DNA of 64,000 nt from Deltaproteobacteria bacterium (lineage in GTDB: Bacteria; Myxococcota_A; Polyangia; Polyangiales; Polyangiaceae). The stretch covers positions 1 to 64,000 of the forward strand of contig JACRCQ010000016.1 of the NCBI GenBank assembly GCA_016218915.1, in the 5' to 3' direction. The translations under genes and the position numbers were made by a program. The number at the start of each line of letters is the position of its first letter. Position 1 is the stretch's first letter. The notes beneath the pieces are model-generated. The model ran no database searches. It saw nothing but the letters and a program-made list of their open reading frames with translations, and had not been told where the DNA came from. Below, in pieces: positions 38,240-45,961 of the stretch.

Positions 38240-39208
38240 ATGCGCTCCTACGTTCTGCGACGCTCAGCCTGGTCGATGACGCAGGTCGCCCTGGTCTGCA
38301 TCGCCATCGCGCTCGTAGCAGCCCTCATCCGCCTTCTTCCCTGGCTCGCTTCCTCGTCCGTCCCCTCCCGCGCCACGCTCGTGTTCGCACAGGCGCTCGC
38401 CCTCGCTGCCCTTGAAGTCGCATTGATCGTCGCCCCGGCCGTGGGCGCTTCCCTCGATGTCGCCCGATCGACCGCGTCCGGTTCTACCTTGGCCCTTTTT
38501 TCCCTGGGATTCGGCCCGGCTCGCCACGTCGCCCACATCGCTGTCGCAGCCGCCTGCGCCGCTGCCCTGAGCCTGGCCGTGTCCTTCGCTTGGGGAATCC
38601 AGGCCTCCAGGCCAGGGCAGCTCACCAACGAGATGATCGCCTCGGGTCGAACGGTTTGCGCCGATCAACGACCAGCGCAGACCCCGCTCGTTGGCATCAC
38701 CTGGCTGTGCGTCAGCGGCGAACCTGTCATGGTTGGAAGCCTTGGCAGCGCCGGACAAGCGCCCGGGCTGTGGAGCGCGTCCCAGGCAAGCTTCGTCGAC
38801 GACCTTTCGTCGGTCCGCTTGCGCGATGTGCGCGCATCATTCCGCAAGCCAGAGATCCACGCGCAGTTCGCTGATGTGACGATCACCGGCCTGGTGCCCT
38901 GGGTGATCGCCAGCCCGACCGCCCCGCTGGCGCGGGGGCTTGCGTGCGCCCTGGCCTGCGTAGCCGCCGCTGTGGGAGCAGCCTGGGCGTTGCTGCGCCG
39001 ACCCTGCACGTCACGTGCGGTAGCCCTCGCCGTGGGCGCTTCAGGTCCGGCTGCGTTCCTTCTCGCAGCGCCTTGGATGCTTGGCCAGGGGTCGCCCCTC
39101 GCGGTGGTCGGGACGACGTTGATGTCGGTCGCGACGCCGGTGGTTGTTCATGCTCTCTTGTCCCGCCCACGATTGCTCGCATTGCTCCAGGGTGGTACGA
39201 ACAGTTGA
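38240..39208 (+). CDS. Polytopic membrane protein, LptF/LptG-like layout
   Basis: A 322-residue protein with about six transmembrane helices: three in the first 120 residues, a soluble segment at about 125-220, and three at the end. This three-plus-three layout around a periplasmic domain, with an early cytoplasmic stretch (SLDVARSTASGSTLALFSLGFGPARH) recalling the LptF/LptG coupling loop, is that of the LPS-export permeases, but sequence similarity is weak and one partner alone is present. It is 40 nt from the first tatA gene. A small-molecule or lipid exporter subunit is the alternative. Confidence 0.5.
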   Translation: MRSYVLRRSAWSMTQVALVCIAIALVAALIRLLPWLASSSVPSRATLVFAQALALAALEVALIVAPAVGASLDVARSTASGSTLALFSLGFGPARHVAHIAVAAACAAALSLAVSFAWGIQASRPGQLTNEMIASGRTVCADQRPAQTPLVGITWLCVSGEPVMVGSLGSAGQAPGLWSASQASFVDDLSSVRLRDVRASFRKPEIHAQFADVTITGLVPWVIASPTAPLARGLACALACVAAAVGAAWALLRRPCTSRAVALAVGASGPAAFLLAAPWMLGQGSPLAVVGTTLMSVATPVVVHALLSRPRLLALLQGGTNS

Positions 39209-39247
39209 CGCAGCGTAGAGCTGCGGTGCCCGACGGACGATGAATCG

Positions 39248-39442
39248 ATGTTGTTCAAGCTCTTGCTGGTCGCATTCGTGCTGCTGCTCGTATTCGGGGC
39301 AAGCCGGATTTCCCAGCTAGGACGTGGGGTTGGGGAGGGGATTCGCAACTTCAAGAAGGGGCTGGACGACGAAGGCAGCGACGCCGATTCTTCGTCGGGG
39401 ACATCGAAGCCTGGTAGGAAGCGATCGAACGACGATGGATAG
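39248..39442 (+). CDS. tatA: TatA-family translocase protein (first copy)
   Basis: A 64-residue TatA/TatE-type protein: one N-terminal transmembrane helix (LLLVAFVLLLVFGASRI), the hinge, and an amphipathic helix (LGRGVGEGIRNFKKGLDD), then a charged tail. TatA oligomers form the passage for folded proteins in the twin-arginine system. This copy lacks the usual Glu/Gln early in the membrane helix, so it is the more divergent of the two. The second copy follows 56 nt later. No tatB or tatC is in the window. Confidence 0.85.
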   Translation: MLFKLLLVAFVLLLVFGASRISQLGRGVGEGIRNFKKGLDDEGSDADSSSGTSKPGRKRSNDDG

Positions 39443-39497
39443 CGACCGCGGATCGGAGCGTGCAGGAGCGCGCTGACCGGGTCGGGGAGTGACACCG

Positions 39498-39704
39498 ATG
39501 GGAAGCATAGGGCCTACGGAACTGCTGGTAATCGCGTTGATCGCGCTGCTGTTGTTCGGCGCCGGTCGGATCGCGGACATCGGAAAAGGGCTGGGCGAGG
39601 GGATCAAGAACTTCAAGAAGGGGTTGAAGGACGAAGACGCAGATCCGAACAAGCGGCTCCCGGCTGAAACCGGCAAGGAAGCCAGCGCCAAGTCCGACGA
39701 CTAG
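39498..39704 (+). CDS. tatA: TatA-family translocase protein (second copy)
   Basis: A 68-residue TatA protein with the canonical order: SIGPTELLVIALIALLLFGAGRI (membrane helix with polar Glu, written here only as a description of residues 2-24) and the amphipathic IGKGLGEGIKNFKKGLKD. Start: the ATG at 39498 has GGGGAG eight bases upstream; the in-frame GTG at 39489 lies within that site. It is closely similar to the preceding tatA over the amphipathic helix (GEGI-NFKKGL), consistent with a tandem duplication. Confidence 0.92.
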   Translation: MGSIGPTELLVIALIALLLFGAGRIADIGKGLGEGIKNFKKGLKDEDADPNKRLPAETGKEASAKSDD

Positions 39705-39750
39705 CGCGCAACACCCGCCTCCCTGACAATTCCTGCTATCTTCCGGCGCC

Positions 39751-41178
39751 ATGAGCAACGCAGTCGGTCTTGCCGTCACGCTACGCGTCCGTTTCGGTCC
39801 GAGCAGCGCTGATCGCGTCGGCGGGCTCGTCGATCCCGCACGCATCGCAGCGCTCTTCAGCGACGTCGCCAGCGAGCTGATGATCCGGCTCGATGGCGAC
39901 GAAGGAGTCCTGCGAGGCTACGAGAGGCTCGAGATCCTCGCTCCGGTCTTTGCCGGCGACTATGTGGAAGCGATCGGCGTTCTCACCCGGGTCAGCAACA
40001 CCTCCCGTCAAATCGCTTTCGAAGCGCGCAAGGTGATCTCGGCGGTCCGTGCCGGCTCATCGACCGCGCCCACCGCGGCCGACGCACTTGCCGAGCCGAT
40101 CGTCGTGTGCCGCGCTGTCGGCACCTGCATCGTGCCCCGAGCGTTGCAGCGTCACCCTCGCCTGGTGGTGCCTGCGCTTCCCCAGACCTCGGGTGACGGC
40201 GCGCGCTTGCCCGAAGGGCACGTGATCGTCACGCCACCGCCGCACATCGTCGTCACGCCGCCGCGCTCCACGCCGCCTGAGATCATCCTCGCCGCATCGA
40301 TCGTCGGCGGTGGTGTCACGCGCGATCACACACCGCACATCCCCATCACGCCCGAAGAGATCGCGGCCGAAGCGCGTCGTTGTCGCGATGCAGGTGCGGG
40401 CGTCGTGCACATCGGGCTGGAGCCGACCGGTTCACCGGAAGAGCTCTCCGCCAAGGCCCGAAGCATCGTCGACGCGGTCCGTGCCAGCTGCGACGCCCTG
40501 ATCTTCCTTTCCACGATGTCGCCCGGGGCCGAGGCCACCGAGCTGCGCGCTGCGATCGCCGAGGCGGGTGCAGACGTGATCGGTTTTGCGACCGGGAGCA
40601 GCAACTTCGGCGACGGGTGGATCGAGAACCCGCGCGGGCGGATGCGCCAGACCGCGTCGATGCTGCGTGAGCGCAACGCACGGGTGATTTGCGAGTGTCT
40701 AGAGCTCGGGCACATCGACGAGGCGGTCGCACTCGCGCGCGAGAAGTTCGTGGCGCACCCACTTCGGCTCCAGGTGGTTCTGGGCGTTCCTGGCGCGCTG
40801 GGCGCCAACGACGACGTCGTGCGTTTTCTTGCGTCGCGCATCCCGCGTGGTGCGGTCTGGTTCGCGGCCGGCGTCGGGCGTCATCAGCGCCCGGTCACGG
40901 AAGCCGCTGCGCGATGCGGCGGCAACGTGCGCGTGGGGCTCGCCGACAACATCTACATGAAGCGAGGCGTACTCGCCGAAGGCTCGGCCCCGTTCGTGGA
41001 TCGCGCGGCCACGTTTGCGCGGTCGATTGGGCGCGATCCGATCGATCCGGCGCGCGCGAGGGCACTGCTGCGTCTGGATGCGACCGAGGCGGCGGCCAGC
41101 CCGGCCGCTGCGGAACAAACGGAACAAGCGCCCGCGGAGCCCGAGCCTCCGGACGACAAAACTGTGCCGTCTTCTTGA
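39751..41178 (+). CDS. Kal-Kce fusion with degenerate Kce active site
   Basis: A 475-residue fusion. Residues 1-137 are a well-conserved 3-aminobutyryl-CoA ammonia-lyase (Kal, hotdog fold) of lysine fermentation: GGLVDPARIAALFSDVASEL, RLDGDEG, APVFAGDYVEAIG, NTSRQIAFEARKVI and IVVCRAVGTC. After a Pro-rich linker (about 138-177), residues 178-445 are a BKACE/DUF849 domain related to 3-keto-5-aminohexanoate cleavage enzyme (PITPEEIAAEA, QVVLGVPGALG, GGNVRVGLADN). The family's HxH metal site reads H220-I-G222, the metal Glu of GxEDN is A398, and the early active-site Glu is Gly near 188; Arg394 and Asp399 remain. The Kce half therefore looks unable to bind zinc. Other lysine-fermentation genes are absent nearby. 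Confidence 0.85.
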   Translation: MSNAVGLAVTLRVRFGPSSADRVGGLVDPARIAALFSDVASELMIRLDGDEGVLRGYERLEILAPVFAGDYVEAIGVLTRVSNTSRQIAFEARKVISAVRAGSSTAPTAADALAEPIVVCRAVGTCIVPRALQRHPRLVVPALPQTSGDGARLPEGHVIVTPPPHIVVTPPRSTPPEIILAASIVGGGVTRDHTPHIPITPEEIAAEARRCRDAGAGVVHIGLEPTGSPEELSAKARSIVDAVRASCDALIFLSTMSPGAEATELRAAIAEAGADVIGFATGSSNFGDGWIENPRGRMRQTASMLRERNARVICECLELGHIDEAVALAREKFVAHPLRLQVVLGVPGALGANDDVVRFLASRIPRGAVWFAAGVGRHQRPVTEAAARCGGNVRVGLADNIYMKRGVLAEGSAPFVDRAATFARSIGRDPIDPARARALLRLDATEAAASPAAAEQTEQAPAEPEPPDDKTVPSS

Positions 41179-41258
41179 CTTCCCTCCTCCGGGCCAAGTA
41201 GCCCTGGTCCGAACCGTTGAATGCCCCGCGCGCACATCTCCTGAGCCGAGCACCCATC

Positions 41259-43808
41259 ATGCTCGCGCTCGCCCTGGTCGCAGTGATCTGTCGCTGCAGC
41301 CAGCCTTCGCCCCCAGCCGCGACCGTCGAAGGGGTTGCGCGCATGCTCGGCAGCTCCACCGGCACCACCGTGGGCTCCTCGGATTTTGCCTGGGAGCCCT
41401 CTCGCGGCTGGCTCACCGATCTGGTCCTGGGGCGTCGCGTCCTGTTTCTCGGCAGCCCGGAGCCGCGCGCCCCCCATGATCTGTTTCGAGCCTCCGTGCG
41501 CGTCAGCCCGGAAGGACGCCCCATCTCCGTGGTCCGGAGCGTCAACCTGACCTCCTCGCCGCTCGGCGATGTCCACCCCCTGGTTCTGCGGGATCACTAC
41601 GCAGCCTACGCCATGAATGCCGCAGGTGCGGTCCAGCAGGTCACGCTGCTGGATCTCGACGGCGAGCGACCGAACGCCGAACGCCTGATCGATCGGCTGA
41701 TGGCAACGCTGACCAACTGGCAGGAGACCGGTGCGACAGACGGCCTGGCCCGGACCGACGTCTCGATGTCACAGCCCTGCTCCGTGGTGAAGCTCGGCTT
41801 CGAGGCCAGGGTGATGACCGTGGCGCCCGCCGGAGGCGACGATCGATTCGGGATCGATCTCGGCACAGGCGAGGTGGTGCCAGGGCCAGCGGCGGACCGC
41901 GCAGGCGCGACGTCGATGCAGATGCCGCACTTGAACAAGCCGCCGATCATCTGGGCGGTGGACACGGTGCGGGCCTGGACTGGGCCTGCGCCGATCGCCT
42001 GGCTCGAGGAGAAGGTCTTCGACTGGAAGGACCGGCTCAAGCGACTGGCCTACTTCGGTCTCGGCGGGCAGCGCGAGGAGCCCGTGGCCCTGGCAGCGGC
42101 GACGGTCCCTACGGCGCCCGCAGCCCCGCGTGCGCTGGGCGCCGACGGAATGCCTCAGGAAGCGCCCTGGCCTCCAGCCCCGCTTCAGTCGATGTGGAAG
42201 CAGCCGGACCCGGAGGAAGGCAAGTGGGAGCCGGTCCGTCATCCCTTCCTCAAGCGCACCAAGGTCCACGGTGCGAAGCAGGCCGCCCCACCCTACTTCT
42301 ACACCACGTACGTCCGCTCCGACCCCAAGCGCCCCTACTCGAAAGTGCTGCTGATCGCCATCGACAGCCGGCAGCTTCAGCTCGGGATGGAAGGTGGCGT
42401 CGAAGATCCGAAGCCCCTGACGGGCGCCCATGGGGAAGGCAGGATCCCTCGCGATCCATCCATTCTCTCCCGGGTGGTAGGTGCGTTCAACGGCGCGTTC
42501 AAGACGACCCATGGCCAGTACGGGATGATGGTGAATCGCCGCGTGCTGCTTCCTCCCAAGCCGGGCGGTGCCACGGTGCTCGTAGCGAGCGACGGGCGAG
42601 CCGGGTTCGGCACATGGCCCGCCTCGGATGCGGTGCCTCCGGATGTCGTCTCCTTCCGGCAGAACCTCGAGCCGCTCGTGGAAGATGGGAAGGTCAACCC
42701 TTCGGGCCGCACCCAGTGGGGCTTCCAGCTGCCCGGCACGAGCATGCTGACCCACCGCTCCGGTCTGTGCATGACCTCCGCTGGACACATGATCTACGCA
42801 TGGGGGCCGGAGGTGAGCGCGATCACCCTCGGAAACGCCATGGTCCAGGCAGGGTGCATCTACGGCGTGCACCTCGACATGAACCCGCACCACACGGCGT
42901 TCGCGTTCCTCGATATCCGCGATGCAGGTCGCAAGGACTGGGATGCGAAGATCCTCACTCCTGAGATGGAGACCCTTCCCGAGCGCTACATCCTCTGGTC
43001 ACCCAAGGACTTCTTCTACCTGATGCTGCGCAACTTCGATCCCCCTGCCATCGACGGCGTGGACATGGATCCTGACGATGGAACCCAGCCGCCCCCTGCC
43101 TGGGCACCCGCCTTCTTCCATTCCACGATCTCCGAGGGAGGGGTGCCGGTCAAGGTGATGGGCATCGCGCCGGGACGGGCCCGCTTCCGCGTCAGAGCGG
43201 GCGCAGCAGCGCCGGACAGCGAACCTTCCGACGACCTGCCCAGCACGCTCGACGCGCAGGAAGCGCGCCAGGTGCTCGCCGCGGTCGGCCTCGGCAACAC
43301 GGCAAAAGGGCATTCCCTCGGCATGCGCGTGGCAAGCACCACCCGCACGCCCCTCGGCAGCGAGGCCATCCTGGTGGCAGGCGCAGAAGGCGACTTGCAG
43401 CTGGTCGCGCCAGGGGCGAAACGCTCGATCCCGGTTGAAGGCGACGCGATCGAGCTTCCGGTGCTCAAGTCGGCCGGCAAGCTCTCGCAGGCAGCGTCCG
43501 TGCGCAGCGCCATGCGCAAGCGCGGTGCGATCTGCGTGTCCTCCAGCGGGCATACCTGGATCGCGCAGGCGACCGCCTCGATCGATGAGCCGCTGGTCCA
43601 GGCGCTGGGAAAGCTCGGATGCGACACGGTCGCGTCGCTCGACCGCGGTGCACACGATGCAAGCATCGTGGCGAGGGCCGGCACGCCGACGCCTCCGGTG
43701 GATCGCTACGAGCAGGCGGTTCTGTACGTGTTCTCCCGCGCGATGAACCAGGGCGCCTACCGCTGGGGTGTTCGCCCTACGGGCCCGGCGGTCGCGCCGA
43801 CACCGTGA
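41259..43808 (+). CDS. Lipoprotein with NAGPA (phosphodiester glycosidase-like) domain
   Basis: An 849-residue predicted lipoprotein or secreted protein (ATG at 41259; hydrophobic LALALVAVIC then a Cys-Ser). The middle (about 385-560) matches the NAGPA/DUF2233 domain: VVGAFNGAFKTTHGQYGMM, then TSMLTHRSGLCMTSAGHMIY, AMVQAGCIYGVHLDMNPHH. This fold occurs in phosphodiester glycosidases and in bacterial exopolysaccharide-associated proteins. The N-terminal 330 residues and the C-terminal 250 are not recognised. The upstream TTG at 41217 was rejected, as the signal peptide begins at the ATG. It converges on the sigma factor gene with no spacing. Confidence 0.7.
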   Translation: MLALALVAVICRCSQPSPPAATVEGVARMLGSSTGTTVGSSDFAWEPSRGWLTDLVLGRRVLFLGSPEPRAPHDLFRASVRVSPEGRPISVVRSVNLTSSPLGDVHPLVLRDHYAAYAMNAAGAVQQVTLLDLDGERPNAERLIDRLMATLTNWQETGATDGLARTDVSMSQPCSVVKLGFEARVMTVAPAGGDDRFGIDLGTGEVVPGPAADRAGATSMQMPHLNKPPIIWAVDTVRAWTGPAPIAWLEEKVFDWKDRLKRLAYFGLGGQREEPVALAAATVPTAPAAPRALGADGMPQEAPWPPAPLQSMWKQPDPEEGKWEPVRHPFLKRTKVHGAKQAAPPYFYTTYVRSDPKRPYSKVLLIAIDSRQLQLGMEGGVEDPKPLTGAHGEGRIPRDPSILSRVVGAFNGAFKTTHGQYGMMVNRRVLLPPKPGGATVLVASDGRAGFGTWPASDAVPPDVVSFRQNLEPLVEDGKVNPSGRTQWGFQLPGTSMLTHRSGLCMTSAGHMIYAWGPEVSAITLGNAMVQAGCIYGVHLDMNPHHTAFAFLDIRDAGRKDWDAKILTPEMETLPERYILWSPKDFFYLMLRNFDPPAIDGVDMDPDDGTQPPPAWAPAFFHSTISEGGVPVKVMGIAPGRARFRVRAGAAAPDSEPSDDLPSTLDAQEARQVLAAVGLGNTAKGHSLGMRVASTTRTPLGSEAILVAGAEGDLQLVAPGAKRSIPVEGDAIELPVLKSAGKLSQAASVRSAMRKRGAICVSSSGHTWIAQATASIDEPLVQALGKLGCDTVASLDRGAHDASIVARAGTPTPPVDRYEQAVLYVFSRAMNQGAYRWGVRPTGPAVAPTP

Positions 43809-44441
43809 TCAGGCCGCTTCGAGCTCGCAGCTGAGCATGTCGCGCAGGCGCTGCAGTGCACGGCTGTGGAGCTGGGAGATGCGCGGCTCGCTGACCCCGA
43901 GCATGTTGCCGATCAGCTTGAACCGCACGCCGGAGAAGTAGTGCAGCTCGACCACGGTGCGCTCGCGCGCAGGCAGCTTGTTGACGGCTGCCGCCACGAG
44001 CTTGCGCTCGCTCGACGCCAGGACCTCATCCATGGGCGATCGGTTCTGGGTGTCTGCGAGCGCCATGGGATCACCCGCGGTCACGTCTTCCAGCCCCACG
44101 ACGGACGTGACCAGCGCGCTATCGCCGGACTCTCGTCGATTGACCGCCCTGCGAACCCTTCTGGGCAGCCAATCCTGCGCCCTGAGCTCGTCCACCATCG
44201 CTCCCCGAATCCGTATCCGAACGTAGCTCTCGAACGCCGTCCCCTCCGCCGTGGGCGTACGCCGCAACGAATCCATCAGCCCCCATGTCCCGGCTGCGAC
44301 CAGATCGTCTCTCTGCACGTTGCAGGGCAGGCGGCGCATGAGAGCCGCGACGGTCTGGTGGACGATTGGCATGTAGCGCGCGAGGTCTTGTTCCTCGTGG
44401 ATCGCGCGTGTTGAGCGGAAGTCGGATGAAGGAGGTAGCAT
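43809..44441 (-). CDS. FliA/WhiG-type sigma factor (sigma-28 group)
   Basis: A 210-residue alternative sigma factor of the FliA/WhiG branch. Region 2 runs from EEQDLARYMPIVHQTVAAL through DLVAAGTWGLMDSLRR and ESYVRIRIRGAMVDELRAQDW (regions 2.1-2.4), and region 4 is KLPARERTVVELHYFSGV then KLIGNMLGVSEPRISQLHSRA with the helix-turn-helix. A short region 3 lies between. Start: the ATG at 44441 (MLPPSS) is preferred; the open frame continues upstream to 44531 through a hairpin repeat and looks non-coding. In flagellate bacteria such factors drive flagellin genes; no flagellar gene is here, and an anti-sigma partner was not seen. Confidence 0.9.
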   Translation of the reverse strand: MLPPSSDFRSTRAIHEEQDLARYMPIVHQTVAALMRRLPCNVQRDDLVAAGTWGLMDSLRRTPTAEGTAFESYVRIRIRGAMVDELRAQDWLPRRVRRAVNRRESGDSALVTSVVGLEDVTAGDPMALADTQNRSPMDEVLASSERKLVAAAVNKLPARERTVVELHYFSGVRFKLIGNMLGVSEPRISQLHSRALQRLRDMLSCELEAA

Positions 44442-44442
44442 G

Positions 44443-44486
44443 AGGCACGCCTTTGGTGTCGGGGTGCATGAGCAACAGGCGTGCCT
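44443..44486. repeat. Inverted repeat of the REP-like family
   Basis: AGGCACGCCT (44443-44452) and AGGCGTGCCT (44477-44486) are perfect 10 bp inverted repeats 24 nt apart, directly at the start codon of the sigma factor gene. The right arm with its extension (AGGCGTGCCTACGT) is identical to bases 9-22 of the window. Confidence 0.7.
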
Positions 44487-44538
44487 ACGTCGCAACATGA
44501 TGAAATTACAGGGGAATGATTTTCCACGCACGAAATAG

Positions 44539-44666
44539 GGGTCGAGAATGACCCTGGTAGATCAACCGAGAACGCGGTTTGTTCGCCTTATTGATGGGGG
44601 CAGGGGCCGAGGGGTCAGGTCAGAATCGACCTTTGACATCTGAATGGGTGAGTCAAAGACGACCCC
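44539..44666. repeat. GGGTC/GACCC hairpins, probable RAYT/REP scar
   Basis: Hairpin GGGTC-GAGAAT-GACCC (44539-44554) is echoed by GGTC-AGAATC-GACC (44618-44631). The latter lies in a larger nested stem-loop of GGGGTC (44611-44616) with GACCCC (44661-44666) around TTTGAC (44632-44637) with GTCAAA (44652-44657). GGGGTCAGGTC-type ends are typical beside REP-associated tyrosine transposases. No transposase remains. The surrounding 408 bp gap (44442-44849) is unusually AT-rich, with a tract near 44745-44770. Confidence 0.55.
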
Positions 44667-44849
44667 AGAAATCGAGCCTGATGCGGGTCATTCATGACAC
44701 CTGTTTTCCATGCTCATGTCATGATTGTCCGACACAAAGAAGATTAATAATGAATTTCAAAGTGTTACGTAGGTGTGCAAATGGGTCACGCGTGACCTCT
44801 TCGCAGTCCAATCCCCTGCCGGATCGCCCGCTCACCCCGTCAGACTGCC

Positions 44850-45800
44850 TCAGGGTCCCGACTCGCCCGCTGCCTGCTGCGGCTCGGTCTTGCTCTTCGC
44901 AGAGCCCCCCCGCTTCGACCCTAGAGCCTCTACTGCGGGCGTCGAACCACTCGTGACCGATGTGTACCTGGGCGCCTCCCCAGGACCGGATTCATCGACC
45001 CAGAACGCAGAAGCCGACCTCACGTCCAGATGCACGAAGCTGCTGTTCGGGTAGTAGCCGACTCCGACGTCACGCAGGGTGTGGCAGTAGTCGCGCACGA
45101 CCTCGTTGGGCACGCCCCGCACCACGAAGTCGATTGCGCGACCGATGTTGTGGTTGGAATGCGCGGTGTGCTGCCCCTCGGTATGGGGACGGTACCCGCT
45201 GACGATGTCGATCTCTCTTCCTCCGAAGTGATCCGACACCTGGGCCACGAGCGTGATCAAGCGCGGGTCGATGGCGCGAGAGCCGCCCGAATTCTCATCG
45301 CGCAGCATGCGCCGGAAGGCATCCGAGGCACCGGGGGCCAGGTGACCGCCTCTTGCGCGTGCTTTGCCTGACCAATGCTCGCTGCCGCGAACGAGCGTGA
45401 TGCTGCCCGGGTTGCGGGGGCGTTTGACATAGGACTCGGCTCCCCGTGCGCCTGCTGCGCGCGCCGTCTTGTCGTCGCGCCTGCTGTCGAGCTCCTCGTC
45501 GCGCGATGCGCCGTTTTGCCTGGTGGTGCGGGCCGGGCTGCGCGTCGGGGTGTCATCATCGGGGATGACGATACGGGTACCGGGCTTGAGCTTCTGACCT
45601 GGAACCAGGTTGTTTGCCTCGCGCAGGGCCTCGATGCTGACGTGATAGCGTCGTGAGATTTTCGCGAGGGTATGGCCTGGGCCCACCACGTGGGTGGTTT
45701 CCGCGGAGGCCAGGGGCGAGGCGGCCAAGGCGGCCAGGGTCGCCAGCAGGGCGGAGACACGGGCTGGGGCGGCGCGCAGGCACAGGATGCGGATTCTCAT
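44850..45800 (-). CDS. LysM and DUF882 (M15-like) peptidoglycan protein
   Basis: A 316-residue exported protein. It has a signal peptide (ATG at 45800; ASPLASAE), one LysM domain at about 27-70 (HVVGPGHTLAKISRRYHVS to PGTRIVIPD) that binds peptidoglycan, a charged Arg/Asp-rich linker, and a C-terminal DUF882/peptidase M15 domain (about 170-270). Family hallmarks there are IVSGYRPH, SNHNIGRAIDF (zinc His and Asp) and the VHLDV His. It probably acts as a D,D- or L,D-carboxypeptidase or as an inert wall-binding relative. It is divergent to pilM, 161 nt away. Confidence 0.9.
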   Translation of the reverse strand: MRIRILCLRAAPARVSALLATLAALAASPLASAETTHVVGPGHTLAKISRRYHVSIEALREANNLVPGQKLKPGTRIVIPDDDTPTRSPARTTRQNGASRDEELDSRRDDKTARAAGARGAESYVKRPRNPGSITLVRGSEHWSGKARARGGHLAPGASDAFRRMLRDENSGGSRAIDPRLITLVAQVSDHFGGREIDIVSGYRPHTEGQHTAHSNHNIGRAIDFVVRGVPNEVVRDYCHTLRDVGVGYYPNSSFVHLDVRSASAFWVDESGPGEAPRYTSVTSGSTPAVEALGSKRGGSAKSKTEPQQAAGESGP

Positions 45801-45961
45801 GGGGCAGCCAGGGGTAAGGCTTGGAATCCCGCACAATTACCCTGTGAGCCCGCGTGTGCAAAGCGCTTTTTTGACCACAATGGCTCGAAGGTGCCACACT
45901 TGGTGCGACGGAGCGCGAGTGCGCGCTTCGCTAGCGGCAATGCGCCAGGACGGACAAGCGG

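Noticed and set aside
44579..44956. Small rightward open frame beside the REP scar
   Set aside because: It crosses the hairpins and overlaps the end of the LysM gene; Ser/Pro/Arg-rich without a motif or ribosome site.
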